Shown here one piece after another: positions 17,939 to 26,623 of a stretch of DNA of 64,000 nucleotides (within the stretch, counting starts at the first letter, position 1; each line of letters begins with the position of its first letter). Origin of the DNA: Levilactobacillus fujinensis (GTDB lineage Bacteria > Bacillota > Bacilli > Lactobacillales > Lactobacillaceae). Both the position numbers and the translations under genes were made by a program. The notes below the pieces were generated by a model. The model was not told the origin of the DNA. It saw only the letters and a list, made by a program, of their open reading frames with translations, and made no database searches. The DNA is taken from NCBI RefSeq assembly GCF_003946335.1, contig NZ_RHNX01000003.1:62001-126000 (forward strand), in the 5' to 3' direction.

Positions 17939-17996
17939 TGACGCAGTGTCACTTATGTACAAAAAGCAGTTTACCATGCAGGTGACACCGTGTCAA
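17939..17996 (-). promoter_or_regulatory. Promoter with two TetR-type operators
   Basis: On the minus strand TTGACA (17996-17991), 17 bases and TAAACT (17973-17968). TGACACCGTGTCA (17983-17995) overlaps the -35 and TGACGCAGTGTCA (17939-17951) lies past the start site. Their centres are 44 bases apart, about four helix turns. The shared form is TGACRCNGTGTCA. Confidence 0.78.
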
Positions 17997-18012
17997 CTGT
18001 AGTCAAAAATAA

Positions 18013-18050
18013 AATCGGCGATATGGTTTGAACCCACCACATCGTCGATT
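18013..18050. terminator. Terminator-like hairpin upstream of the TetR operon
   Basis: AATCGGCGATATGG pairs with CCACATCGTCGATT (12 of 14 pairs), with A/T-rich flanks on both sides. It could insulate the TetR promoter or end transcription from the repeats. Confidence 0.5.
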
Positions 18051-18052
18051 AT

Positions 18053-18359
18053 TTATTGGTTTGTTTAAGTTTTACTGGATATACTGACCGAATCTATTCA
18101 TAGTTATGACTACTTCAACGCAATCAGGAATAAATTTCACCATAGCGTTCTCGATATTCCTTGCTACAACTTATGAACGAATAGCCGGCAACCAGGCCAC
18201 TGAACACGACTTCACTGGTCGATTGAATCCGCCAGCAGGCCCATTGCCATCCGACTAACTAAAAACTCTCCGCGAAACGGATGCCACACCTATAATTCAT
18301 TTGAGCAAAATCGCGGTCATTTCTAACCGATTTGCATTGCACCTCACGCTACTAGACGT
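18053..18359. other. Intergenic stretch without a supported gene
   Basis: On the minus strand two short frames (about 18117-18290) look faintly protein-like, one with an alanine/leucine-rich segment. They are interrupted by stops and have no start signal. They may be an old gene remnant. Nothing firm is seen. Confidence 0.3.
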
Positions 18360-18445
18360 TGCAGGACAAACTATTCATGTTACGCTTGCGACAGTGAGGA
18401 TTATCGCCGCTAAATTCGTGGAAACAGCCACACTCCGACCGCCAA
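18360..18445 (-). repeat. Reverse partial copy of repeat R3
   Basis: GTTACGCTTGCGACAGTGAG, TTATCGCCGCTAAATTCG and CCAAGGATTCCGCTTGTG are the complement of the 3' half of the R3 copy at 6398-6595. Confidence 0.55.
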
Positions 18446-18536
18446 GGATTCCGCTTGTGCTCGTCCATTTCAAACGTTGCGTTCCAGATGAGTGCTAGCC
18501 TTTAGCGTAAGTCAATAACGTTTCTATTGGCATAAT

Positions 18537-18785
18537 CCATGCTGCCTCAGAACAACCAAGTAAGCCGAGAGGCCGGCAGATATGGGCTCAGGCGCGTCCT
18601 TCTACTTAGTCAGGGGGTGCTTTCCCCACTGGCTTAGTAGAAAACCAAGCTTGGAGACTCGGCACTTTCGAGGCTTCAAGTTGTGTTCGCACCGATCCAG
18701 CCCATATCTGCTGGCCGGTAAGGCGATGACTGGACAATGTTGCCCAGTTTTAGCCTCATTGTTACACCCGTCATAATAAACGTTT
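18537..18785 (-). repeat. Reverse copy of repeat R2 with an expanded loop
   Basis: The 15-bp arm CGGCAGATATGGGCT (18574-18588) and its partner (from 18699) enclose 110 bases instead of the 23 seen at 6155-6207. The extra sequence has its own inverted repeat (CTACTTAGTCAGGGG against CCCCACTGGCTTAGTAG) and recurs alone at 9040 and 13600. Confidence 0.75.
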
Positions 18786-18800
18786 TAGAATCTTCTTTAG

Positions 18801-19985
18801 TTACTCTACATTAAGATGTTCCGGTTCACCAATCAGAAGATGACCGGCGATGGCGATGACCAGGAAGGCCACGGCCACGCCGCAGACGCCCGTCCACCCG
18901 GCGTGACTCCACGCCCAGGTTGCGGACAAGGTCCCAATTGCCCCGCCCAGAAAGTAACTGAACATAAACACAGAATTGTTCCGACTACTTTCTCGCCGAT
19001 TCAGCGACTGGACGATGGCCTGATTGGAAACCTGACTGAACTGGGTCCCCAGATCAAGCAGAACAATGCCGACAATTAAACCGAATAACCAGTGGCCAAG
19101 CAGCCAGAAGATCACAAACGCAATCCCAGAAAAGGCCATGCCCAGTCCAACCGTTAACCGCGGTGAGCGCTGGTCGACCAGGTTCCCGATCATTGGCGCC
19201 GCCAAGACGCCGGCGATGCCTAATAGACCAAGCAGGCCAGCAACGTTACTACCCAAATGGTATTGCGCCGCCAGGTAAAATGCTAACGTGGACCAGAGAA
19301 CGTTGGACATGCCAAACAGACAGAACCCGTTGATGGCCGATCCCCGAAGCTCGCGTTGCGTCATGAACAATTTCGGCAACATCCCAATCACCTTTAAATA
19401 GTTCAGATCCTGATGCCCCCGTGCGTCGTGTGGCAAACGAAAATGGACGATGGCCAAGAAGACCAGGTCGATGGCCGCCGCAATCAGGTAGATATCCTGC
19501 CACGGCATGACGCTCCCCAGCAAGCCACTGAACGACCGCGACAGCAAGATTCCAGTCAGCAGACCGCTAAGCACGATGCCCAGCACCTTTCCCCGTTGCA
19601 GACTGGGGGCCAAGTACCCGGCGTAGGGAATGATGATCTGTGGTGCGACCGACGTGATGCCGACCAGCGTGGTGGCGACCGCAAAAACACCGGCATTGGG
19701 CGACCAAAATGCGAGTAACATGGAAAGAATCGATAGGATCATCATGAACTGGATCAAATGATAGCGATCAAAAATGTCGCCCAGCGGCACAATCAAGAGC
19801 AGGCCAAACGCGTATCCCAACTGCGTTAACATGGCGAGCATCCCGACGACGGCCTTTGATAGGTTGAAGTCGGCTGCAATCAAGTTCTCGATGGGTTGAA
19901 TAAAGTTCAAGTTAGCCACGATGACCCCGGTCACCACGGCCATTAAAAGAATTGTACGACGTGATAATGCTGCTTGTGTCTTCAC
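18801..19985 (-). CDS. MFS transporter (12 helices, drug/solute exporter type)
   Basis: A 394-aa major-facilitator protein. The motif PLGDIFDRYHLI after helix 2 is a variant of motif A, and NRRESSRNNSVFMFSYFLGG lies in the last third. It most resembles bacterial MFS exporters of unassigned substrate. GGAGG is 8 bases before a GTG at 19985, and the upstream 33 codons are not hydrophobic, so I use GTG 19985. It is divergent from the LacI-regulated operon at 20526, but its own control signals are not clear. Confidence 0.8.
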   Translation of the reverse strand: MKTQAALSRRTILLMAVVTGVIVANLNFIQPIENLIAADFNLSKAVVGMLAMLTQLGYAFGLLLIVPLGDIFDRYHLIQFMMILSILSMLLAFWSPNAGVFAVATTLVGITSVAPQIIIPYAGYLAPSLQRGKVLGIVLSGLLTGILLSRSFSGLLGSVMPWQDIYLIAAAIDLVFLAIVHFRLPHDARGHQDLNYLKVIGMLPKLFMTQRELRGSAINGFCLFGMSNVLWSTLAFYLAAQYHLGSNVAGLLGLLGIAGVLAAPMIGNLVDQRSPRLTVGLGMAFSGIAFVIFWLLGHWLFGLIVGIVLLDLGTQFSQVSNQAIVQSLNRRESSRNNSVFMFSYFLGGAIGTLSATWAWSHAGWTGVCGVAVAFLVIAIAGHLLIGEPEHLNVE

Positions 19986-20347
19986 TGAAATAACCTCCTC
20001 AAAATAGTGTAGCCTTTTTCGCTGGAATTGAAAACCAACGCCAAAATGATAGCGGTTACGCTCTAAGCTGAGCTTGAAGCGCATTCATAACAAGTTCCCA
20101 GTCCAGCAACCGTCTGCGCGTCTAAGCGCAATTCCGACCGGACGGCTCGCAGTTTTAGGGTTAATTGGTTAAAATAGGTTAACCGCCTAACCAACCCGTA
20201 AATCAACGATAATTGGACTTGTGAATTTCAAAAATAATAATTTATTTGATAAACGAAATTTATTTTAGAATGTAGGCTTGTCGCCCATTCCGGTCGATTT
20301 AACCGTCATTTTAACGCCTCATCGCTTGTGAAATTCCGGCAAAAGGG

Positions 20348-20376
20348 TTGCAAAAGAAATTGGAATCGTTTACAAT
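20348..20376 (+). promoter_or_regulatory. Promoter with perfect cre box for the yhcH-MFS-yhcH operon
   Basis: TTGCAA (20348-20353), a 17-base spacer and TACAAT (20371-20376). TGGAATCGTTTACA (20361-20374) matches the cre consensus TGNAANCGNWWNCA at all 14 positions and covers the spacer and -10. A LacI-type operator follows at 20393. Confidence 0.82.
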
Positions 20377-20392
20377 TACCCTTGTAAAGTTG

Positions 20393-20406
20393 GTTAAGCG
20401 ATTAAC
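20393..20406. promoter_or_regulatory. LacI-type operator 1 (GTTAAGCGATTAAC)
   Basis: A 14-bp near-palindrome just after the predicted transcription start, placed to block transcription. It is the exact reverse complement of the site at 20488 and matches others at 27659 and 29249. Confidence 0.75.
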
Positions 20407-20487
20407 ACGTTTTAACAAGAACCACTTAATCATTCATAAATGCTTTCACAACAGCAATCATAAAACCGTTTTTTATTTTCAAAGTTT

Positions 20488-20501
20488 GTTAATCGCTTAA
20501 C
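20488..20501. promoter_or_regulatory. LacI-type operator 2 (GTTAATCGCTTAAC)
   Basis: It lies 95 bases centre-to-centre from operator 1, or about nine helix turns, in the leader just before the ribosome site. The spacing would allow a repression loop. Confidence 0.75.
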
Positions 20502-20525
20502 TACAGTCGAAAAGGAGTGAACGCA

Positions 20526-20975
20526 TTGCTATTCGTAAATTTAGATTCATTTGACGCTCAGGACTACGAACGGATTCAAGAAGCCGTATCCTTCCTCAAA
20601 AGCACTGATTTAACGGCAACTCCCCTAGGTCGGAGCCATCAAGATGGTGAACGCTTCTACGTCCAAACGTTAGAATACGATACTGAACCGATCGAAGACT
20701 TCGAGTTTGAAATCCATAACAAGCGTCTGGACCTCCACTACATCGTGGAAGGCGAAGAACGTATCGACGTTGCCCCCGACACGAACTACGTTGGCATCAG
20801 CGATTACAACGATGAACGCGACATTCAATACGTCCAGCGGCCAACGGCTTTCAATCAGATTCACCTGCACAAGGGAGATTTCGTTTTGATTGGTATGCAC
20901 GAACCACACCGGACTAACGGTCTCATCGACCAACCGACTCACGTTAGAAAAATCGTTTTGAAATTAGGTAAATAA
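20526..20975 (+). CDS. YhcH/YjgK/YiaL (DUF386) family sugar-acid anomerase-like protein
   Basis: A 149-aa cupin-like protein of the family of E. coli YhcH (NanQ, reported to be an anomerase opening cyclic sialic acid) and YiaL. Family marks seen are the HNKRLDLHYIVEGEERIDV block (residues about 63-81) and the metal-site-like MHEPHRT with a late VRKIVLKL strand. AAAGGAG at 20511-20517 is 8 bases before a TTG at 20526; a GTG at 20517 overlaps that site. It is the first gene of yhcH-MFS-yhcH, behind two LacI-type operators and a cre. Confidence 0.82.
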   Translation: MLFVNLDSFDAQDYERIQEAVSFLKSTDLTATPLGRSHQDGERFYVQTLEYDTEPIEDFEFEIHNKRLDLHYIVEGEERIDVAPDTNYVGISDYNDERDIQYVQRPTAFNQIHLHKGDFVLIGMHEPHRTNGLIDQPTHVRKIVLKLGK

Positions 20976-20987
20976 GGAGCTTTCATC

Positions 20988-22235
20988 ATGGATAATGCTG
21001 CGACACATGGAAAATGGACCGGTCGCCAGATTATGGTCCTCGCCGGCATCTGGCTGGCGTTCTTAATTAGTTTCATCACTCGGCTGTCATGGGCAACCAT
21101 CATGCCTTCAGCCATCGATTCCTTACATTTCACCGTGCAACAAGGGAACTCATACTTAACTGCCTTCTACATTGGGTACGCCATCACGGTGCTGCCTGGT
21201 GGGATGCTCGCCGACAAGTTCGGTTACAAGAAGTTATTGCTTGCCGCCGTTACCGGTAACTTGATCGTCATGATTGCCATGGTCTTCATGCACGGTTACT
21301 GGGATGGGTTAGCCCTACGGTTCATCTTAGGGCTGGTCAGTGGTCCTGACTTATCTGCTTGTTTAGGGATTATCACCGAATGGTTCGATGGTAAGAAACG
21401 GGCGACTGCTACTGGGATCTTCAACACGTGTACCTCATTTGGGTTGACTGTGATCAACCTGTACGCCCCAACTGTCATGGTTCGTTACGGCTGGCGTGCT
21501 GCCTTAGGGGTAACCGCATTCTTCCCACTGGCTGCTTTGATTTTCTCTTACTTCGCTCTCAAGGGTAATCCGCCGTTTCCACAACAGTTTGGTATTAAGG
21601 AAGCTAACGGGAAGGTTGAACAAGAATCATCTATGGCCCGTTTACGCAAAGCCATCAACAACCGTTCCGTTTGGATGTTAGCCATTACCGGTTTATTCGC
21701 TACCGGTGCTAAATGGGGCGTTACCAACTGGGCCAACCTCTTCATCGTTAAGAGTTTGAAGTTCAGTCTGGTCACCGCCGGAACCGCCATGTCCATCTTC
21801 GGGATCACATCCGTTATCTCCATGATCGTTGCGGGTTGGATCTCCGACCATTCTAAATTATCTCGTCACATCTGGGCCGCTATCTTCATGGCCATCTTCA
21901 CGCCAACCATCGTTGGATTCGCGTTGACCCCACAAGGTAACCTCGCCATGCTTTACTTCTGGACAGGTGCCATGGGGGTTGGGGCCTTCATGTTCAGTAC
22001 CATCACCAACAACTTGTCCGTTGAAGTCGCACCAGCCGACCAACGGGGGACCGTTTCCGGATTCATCAACGTCTTTAACCAAGTTGGGTCCTTCTTGGCC
22101 CCCGTCCTACTGGGCCAGTTGTTAGCTTCAACCGGTAGCTATGTCACCTCATACCTAACTATCGCTGCCTTCCCGATTATCGCTGTGGTCGCCTTACTCT
22201 TTGTACGTGAGTCCGACGCAGATAAAAATAACTAA
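20988..22235 (+). CDS. MFS importer, anion:cation symporter-like (sugar-acid type)
   Basis: A 415-aa, 12-helix MFS protein with the layout of sugar-acid symporters (ExuT/GudP-like): SFITRLSWATIMPS near helix 1, GGMLADKFGYKK (motif A, about residues 62-73), EWFDGKKRATATGIF after helix 4. It sits 12 bases after one YhcH-like gene and 23 before another, with highly biased codon use. I infer import of a keto-sugar or sugar acid feeding the kinase/epimerase operon at 23292-27625, which has the same operator type. Confidence 0.82.
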   Translation: MDNAATHGKWTGRQIMVLAGIWLAFLISFITRLSWATIMPSAIDSLHFTVQQGNSYLTAFYIGYAITVLPGGMLADKFGYKKLLLAAVTGNLIVMIAMVFMHGYWDGLALRFILGLVSGPDLSACLGIITEWFDGKKRATATGIFNTCTSFGLTVINLYAPTVMVRYGWRAALGVTAFFPLAALIFSYFALKGNPPFPQQFGIKEANGKVEQESSMARLRKAINNRSVWMLAITGLFATGAKWGVTNWANLFIVKSLKFSLVTAGTAMSIFGITSVISMIVAGWISDHSKLSRHIWAAIFMAIFTPTIVGFALTPQGNLAMLYFWTGAMGVGAFMFSTITNNLSVEVAPADQRGTVSGFINVFNQVGSFLAPVLLGQLLASTGSYVTSYLTIAAFPIIAVVALLFVRESDADKNN

Positions 22236-22258
22236 CTATACTAAAGGAGAAATCACTC

Positions 22259-22726
22259 ATGGAATTTGGACTAAGCAAGAGTCACCAACGTAACGAAAAG
22301 ATCGAAAAACGGATTCAGACCGCTTTGGACTGGTTAGACGCCCGTTCAACTGAAGAATTATTAGCAGAACCCATTGGCAACAAGGTTATCGCTGACGGCG
22401 TTGAACTTCGTTTCCAAGAATACGACACCCGCGACTACGCTGAAATGACTTACGAAACCCACCGCGACCACATCGACATTCATTACATGATCACCGGTGC
22501 TGAATGGGTTCGTTGGGCCGACGAAGGCACTGCCGAAGCCGTTAGTCCTTACGATCCAGAGGAAGAAATCCAACGCTTTGGTCACCCTGCTTTCCATAGC
22601 AAGGCTCTCCTGACTGACCGTCACTACGCCATCTTCGACCCATCCGACTTACATGCCGCTCATGGGATGGTTGATGGCAAGGTTGGTCACAACCACAAGC
22701 TTTGCGTTAAGATCGCCATCAACTAG
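22259..22726 (+). CDS. Second YhcH/YiaL (DUF386) family protein
   Basis: A 155-aa paralogue of the product of 20526-20975, clearly diverged from it. It keeps the HRDHIDIHYMITGAEWVRW block (about residues 75-93) and a FDPSDLHAAHG metal-site-like segment in place of MHEPHRT. Two family members around one transporter suggest that two ring forms or two related acids are handled. It is the last gene of the operon and is followed by a terminator. Confidence 0.82.
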   Translation: MEFGLSKSHQRNEKIEKRIQTALDWLDARSTEELLAEPIGNKVIADGVELRFQEYDTRDYAEMTYETHRDHIDIHYMITGAEWVRWADEGTAEAVSPYDPEEEIQRFGHPAFHSKALLTDRHYAIFDPSDLHAAHGMVDGKVGHNHKLCVKIAIN

Positions 22727-22767
22727 GTTTTACTAGTGCTCCCCCCTTGCATCGGGCACACCATTTG

Positions 22768-22812
22768 AAAAAGACATCAATGACCTGAACTTGGTCGTTG
22801 ATGTCTTTTTTT
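22768..22812 (+). terminator. Terminator of the yhcH-MFS-yhcH operon
   Basis: AAAAAGACATCAATGACC pairs with GGTCGTTGATGTCTTTTT, followed by more T residues. Confidence 0.9.
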
Positions 22813-22839
22813 GTTCAGCGAGTTAAAGGTCAAAGAGCC

Positions 22840-22900
22840 ATTTTACGTAAAATTCCCGCCTGCGGCTACCAAGAATTCTACCTGCTGTGGGGACGCTCCG
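22840..22900 (-). repeat. Degraded reverse fragment of repeat R3
   Basis: GCGGCTACCAAGAATTCTAC and CTGCTGTGGGGACGCTCCGG are near the complement of the CCCACAGC...GGAATCC core of R3. Confidence 0.4.
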
Positions 22901-23291
22901 GACTGAGAAATGGTCCTCCGAATCGGCCGGTTACATCCCTGGCCTCCTATTGCTCCTGATGAGACGTTACGTTCGTTAAACCCTAGAACCGTTCTGGTTG
23001 TGTTTTTTAGCTGGCCTTGCTGGCGGTCGTCATCACGCTTAATCTGATTCTATACGTCTTCAATAACTGTGACAGACAACGCCTATCTATCCTCAACTGG
23101 CCACTCACGGCGTTCAGTCATGGCATGAGTAAGAACATACCACACGCATTCATGTATAACCTATGCGCTTCTCGGGCGTGCCCAGTCAGCCAGCGAAATC
23201 CTCGGCAACCGAGTGCGACCATTCTTATACAAGATAGCAAAAAAGGACCAGCCCATCACTAGGTTGATCCCTTAGAAAATCATTTTAAAGC
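22901..23291. other. Intergenic stretch without a supported gene
   Basis: It holds a weak piece resembling R3 (CCAGCGAAATCCTCGGCAAC near 23190). A hairpin-like GGACCAGCCCATCACTAGGT region lies just past the 3' end of the minus-strand araD gene and may act as its terminator. No convincing start or ribosome site. Confidence 0.3.
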
Positions 23292-24023
23292 TTATTCGCG
23301 AGCCGCATGGTCCTTTGACTTCGCGTTGTTCTGGCCATAGTAGGCGTTGGCGCCATGCTTGCGGAGGTAATGCTTGTCCAGCAAGTACTGTGGTAATTCA
23401 CGGTTGGCCCGGGTCAATTGTGCCGTGTGGTAGTCTTCTTCAGCGACGACTTCTAGCACCTTGGCGTTGTATACGGCCTTGTCAGGTGTTGGGCCCCAAG
23501 CAAAGGGACCGTGTTGGCTGACCAAGGCTGCAGGAACGGCCTCGTAGTCGATACCGCGTTCGTTAAACGTCTTCACGATAGTCTTCCCCGTGTTGCCTTC
23601 GTAATCTTCTTCGATTTCCTCTTTGGTCAAAGCATCTGCGGCAGGCACATCCCCATAGAAAGTGTCGGCGTGCGTAGTGTTCATAGCTGGAATATCCATT
23701 TTAGCTGCGGCGAATGACACGGCCCAAGGTGAGTGCGTGTGCACGATACCGCCGATGTTTGGAAAATGGTTGTACAGGTACGTGTGGGTTGGCGTGTCGC
23801 TTGACGGGTTCATGTCCCCTTCAACGACCTTGCCATCCTTTAGGCTCACAACGACCATGTCTTCTGGCTTCAAGTCGTTGTAATCGACACCAGAAGGTTT
23901 GATGACGTAAAGACCTTTTTCACGGTCAACACCGGAGACGTTGCCCCAAGTGAATGCGACTAGACCGAGTTGTGGTAAACGCATGTTGGCGTCATAGACT
24001 TCTTGTTTGAGTTGTTCAAGCAT
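23292..24023 (-). CDS. araD: L-ribulose-5-phosphate 4-epimerase (AraD/UlaF/SgbE family)
   Basis: A 243-aa class II aldolase-fold enzyme converting L-ribulose 5-phosphate to D-xylulose 5-phosphate, which enters the phosphoketolase pathway. The E. coli AraD residues fall at the same numbers: SSD at 74-76, zinc ligands His95 and His97 in VHTHS, and His in VSQHGPF. The start is the ATG with AAGGAG 10 bases upstream; a longer in-frame start has no ribosome site. It follows the 3-epimerase gene after 177 bases and may also have its own promoter. There is no araA/araB neighbour, so L-arabinose is not the obvious substrate. Confidence 0.9.
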   Translation of the reverse strand: MLEQLKQEVYDANMRLPQLGLVAFTWGNVSGVDREKGLYVIKPSGVDYNDLKPEDMVVVSLKDGKVVEGDMNPSSDTPTHTYLYNHFPNIGGIVHTHSPWAVSFAAAKMDIPAMNTTHADTFYGDVPAADALTKEEIEEDYEGNTGKTIVKTFNERGIDYEAVPAALVSQHGPFAWGPTPDKAVYNAKVLEVVAEEDYHTAQLTRANRELPQYLLDKHYLRKHGANAYYGQNNAKSKDHAARE

Positions 24024-24200
24024 AGTTTGTTCGCTCCTTATTTTCTGTGTATTGCCGGCGGTCGCTAGGACCTGCGGCGATAATCGTATTTTAATCAAAC
24101 TGTGGTTCGATATGAAGTTATTTAATCATTTTTAACTATGGCTAAATTTCCGTGAGTATGATTGACAGCATGTCTGCCACCCACTCAAACTACTGCGAAA

Positions 24201-25079
24201 CTAGTCAGCGATGGCTTCTTGTTCAATCCCGACTTTGGCGAAGAGGTCGTCGAAGAACTGTTTCGCCTTCTTGATCTCACCAACGGGGTCGGCCGTCGTG
24301 CCCGTCCACATTTCAACGGTGTAGCTCCCAGAATAGTCCAGGCGAGCCAACATTCGCAAACAGCCCTCGAAGTCCACGCAGCCTTCGCCAAATGGCACTT
24401 CTTTGAACTTACCCTTGAACGTTGGGGTCACGGCTAACGTATCCTTCAAATGGATAGCCGCAACGTCTTCCAAGTTATTCTCCAGGTCTTCTGCGACGTT
24501 GTTTTCTGGCCAAGCGCTGATGTTTCCCAGGTCAGGGTAGCCCTGTAAGAAGGGACTCTTGATCATAGTCTTGTAGTGCGCGATCTTCGTCAGAGAGTTG
24601 ATAAATGGGTCATCCATGGTTTCAATGGACAACGTCACCAGCTTCTTGGCGGCCATGGCAACACACTTACGCAAATTTTCCACAAAGTATTCGCGGCTTT
24701 CGACCGTCTTCTTTTCGTAGTAAACGTCGTAACCGGCCAACTGGATATTCTTGATGCCCAGGTCAACGGCAAGGTCGATGGCCTTTTGCATGATGTCCAG
24801 TGACTTGGCGCGGATTGCGGGGTCAGCGGAACCAAGGGGAAACCGCCGATGACCGGACAACATCATGGTGTTGATGCGACTCTTGGTTTCCCACATAGCA
24901 TTTCTGAAGTCGGCACGTTGCTCACGCGTCCAGTCCAAGCGGGCTAACCGTTCGTCACTTTCATCGATAGAGAATTCCAAAAAGTTAAAGCCTAATTCAT
25001 GAACTAAGTTAAACTTCTCTTTCCAAGTTAGATCTTGGGGTAATGCTTTTTCGTAAATGCCTAATGCGTTAACTGTCAC
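24201..25079 (-). CDS. ulaE: L-ribulose-5-phosphate 3-epimerase (UlaE/SgbU-like)
   Basis: A 292-aa xylose-isomerase-like TIM-barrel protein of the UlaE/SgbU type, converting L-xylulose 5-phosphate to L-ribulose 5-phosphate. Recognisable parts are GIYEKALP near the N-terminus, FLEFSIDESDERL, LSGHRRFPLGS, the metal-site IETMDDPF, HLKDT, and a late EMWTG. The start is a GTG overlapping the kinase stop (GTGA), with AAGGAG upstream. Kinase, this enzyme and the AraD-like enzyme form consecutive steps from L-xylulose to D-xylulose 5-phosphate. Confidence 0.9.
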   Translation of the reverse strand: MTVNALGIYEKALPQDLTWKEKFNLVHELGFNFLEFSIDESDERLARLDWTREQRADFRNAMWETKSRINTMMLSGHRRFPLGSADPAIRAKSLDIMQKAIDLAVDLGIKNIQLAGYDVYYEKKTVESREYFVENLRKCVAMAAKKLVTLSIETMDDPFINSLTKIAHYKTMIKSPFLQGYPDLGNISAWPENNVAEDLENNLEDVAAIHLKDTLAVTPTFKGKFKEVPFGEGCVDFEGCLRMLARLDYSGSYTVEMWTGTTADPVGEIKKAKQFFDDLFAKVGIEQEAIAD

Positions 25080-26608
25080 TGTTCTGCTCCTTCTTGAAAT
25101 GCCTTGAGATTGCTCCAACTACCGTCTAACGCCGTCAATAAGGACACGTAAGCGGCATACTTTTTATCATAAATTTTAACTTGGTCAGTGCGTGGTTCGA
25201 AGCGTGCCTTAACGTGGGACATCTTCCCCGCAGCTTCTTCTAGACTCGCATACTGACCACTGCCAACAGCCGAGGTGATCGCCCCACCCAAGCCACCGAG
25301 TTCGTTGGATTCGACCAACTCGATCGGCAGGTTCAGGATATCCGCAAACATTTGGACCCAGCTAGGGGAATTCGTGCCCCCACCGGACATCCGGACGACT
25401 TGTGGCGCATGACCCAGTACTTTCAACAGTGACTGCACGTGATAACGGTGGGCAAAGGCAATCCCCTCGTAGACCGCGCGGACCATTTCGGACTTCGTGG
25501 TGTTACTACGCAGACCGATAAAGGACCCGGTTGCTTCGGGATCGGTATTACTCCCATAAAGGAACGGGAAGTAGATCAATTTGGCAAAATTCGCGTCCGT
25601 GTTCTGGAGAAACACTTCAAGGTCGTCATAGATCGACTTGCCCTGAGCCTCAGCGTCTCGGGTCTCGGCGGTCATTAACATCTTGATAATGATGGCCAGA
25701 TTGCCGGCGGAGGTAGGACTCGATGCTTCGATCAGCTTCTTACCGGTCGGGAAAATCGAGTTCATCAAACCACTGTCTTCTGGCGCCATCGTCTCGTTGG
25801 GGAAGATGTTCATGTTCCACGTTCCGGCAATCAGACTGAATTTATCGTTGTCCAACACGCCGGTCGCAATGGCACAGGCATCAATGTCGAACATCCCGCC
25901 AAAGACGGGGGTACCGGCCTTGATGCCAGTCATCTTTTCCGCTGCCGGTGAGACGACCCCGCACTGATCCGTGGCGTGCACGAGTTGGGGCATCTTAGCA
26001 AACATTTCTGGAATACCAAAGAAGTCGAAGAGCCGTTGGTCGTAGGTCTCGGTGTCTAAATTGACAAAGTTATTACCGGACGCGTCGCCAATTTCTTGGT
26101 AAACGTCGCCCGTGATCAGAAACCGGATGAAGTCCTTGTTGGACAACACCGCGCCAATCTTGGCATAGTTTTCTGGTTCGTGCTCCTTAAGCCACCGTAA
26201 GATAACCGGCGCTTGGCTCGACATCACGTGTTGGTGACTGATGGCAAAAATATCGCTAACGCTACTTTCAAAGGTCGTCGCGAGTTTTTCGGCACGGCTG
26301 TCGGCCGATAAGATGCCATCCATGAAGATCTGCTGGTCGTGGTCGAGGACGTAAAGCCCCTTCCCGTGGCCGACCGTCGAAATTCCGCTAATTTGGTCAC
26401 CCGTTAAGTGGGCCTTGGTCAACGCGTCGTGCGCCGCCGCTCCCAGTGCCGTCCACAGCTCGTCGAGGTTCGTTTCGTGGAATCCCGCCTTGCGTTCACG
26501 GTTTTTCGTGGGAAATGCGGAGACCGCGAGTTGGTCCCCTTGGTCGTTAAAGATGGCCACTTTGGTATTGGTGCCGCCGTTATCGATCGTTAAAAAGTAG
26601 CTTGCCAT
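25076..26608 (-). CDS. FGGY-family carbohydrate kinase, L-xylulose kinase (LyxK)-like
   Basis: A 510-aa sugar kinase with the N-terminal phosphate motif IDNGGTNTK (residues about 7-15), a central GGMFDIDACAIATG substrate/catalytic segment, and the C-terminal adenosine motif RMSGGGTNSPSW. It most resembles L-xylulose/3-keto-L-gulonate kinases of yia-type operons, consistent with the following UlaE-like gene. The start is ATG 26608 (AAGGAG 11 bases upstream; the GTG at 26620 overlaps it). It lies 15 bases after the propeller gene and overlaps the epimerase by 4. Confidence 0.85.
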   Translation of the reverse strand: MASYFLTIDNGGTNTKVAIFNDQGDQLAVSAFPTKNRERKAGFHETNLDELWTALGAAAHDALTKAHLTGDQISGISTVGHGKGLYVLDHDQQIFMDGILSADSRAEKLATTFESSVSDIFAISHQHVMSSQAPVILRWLKEHEPENYAKIGAVLSNKDFIRFLITGDVYQEIGDASGNNFVNLDTETYDQRLFDFFGIPEMFAKMPQLVHATDQCGVVSPAAEKMTGIKAGTPVFGGMFDIDACAIATGVLDNDKFSLIAGTWNMNIFPNETMAPEDSGLMNSIFPTGKKLIEASSPTSAGNLAIIIKMLMTAETRDAEAQGKSIYDDLEVFLQNTDANFAKLIYFPFLYGSNTDPEATGSFIGLRSNTTKSEMVRAVYEGIAFAHRYHVQSLLKVLGHAPQVVRMSGGGTNSPSWVQMFADILNLPIELVESNELGGLGGAITSAVGSGQYASLEEAAGKMSHVKARFEPRTDQVKIYDKKYAAYVSLLTALDGSWSNLKAFQEGAEQ

Positions 26609-26623
26609 ATTCAGCCACACTCC

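Noticed and set aside
18117-18290. Protein-like pieces on the minus strand
   Set aside because: Two short frames separated by stops; too little to assign as a gene or pseudogene.
23292-26608. L-arabinose (araBAD) operon
   Set aside because: An AraD-like enzyme is present but there is no isomerase or ribulokinase of the AraA/AraB type. The kinase and UlaE-like epimerase point to L-xylulose.
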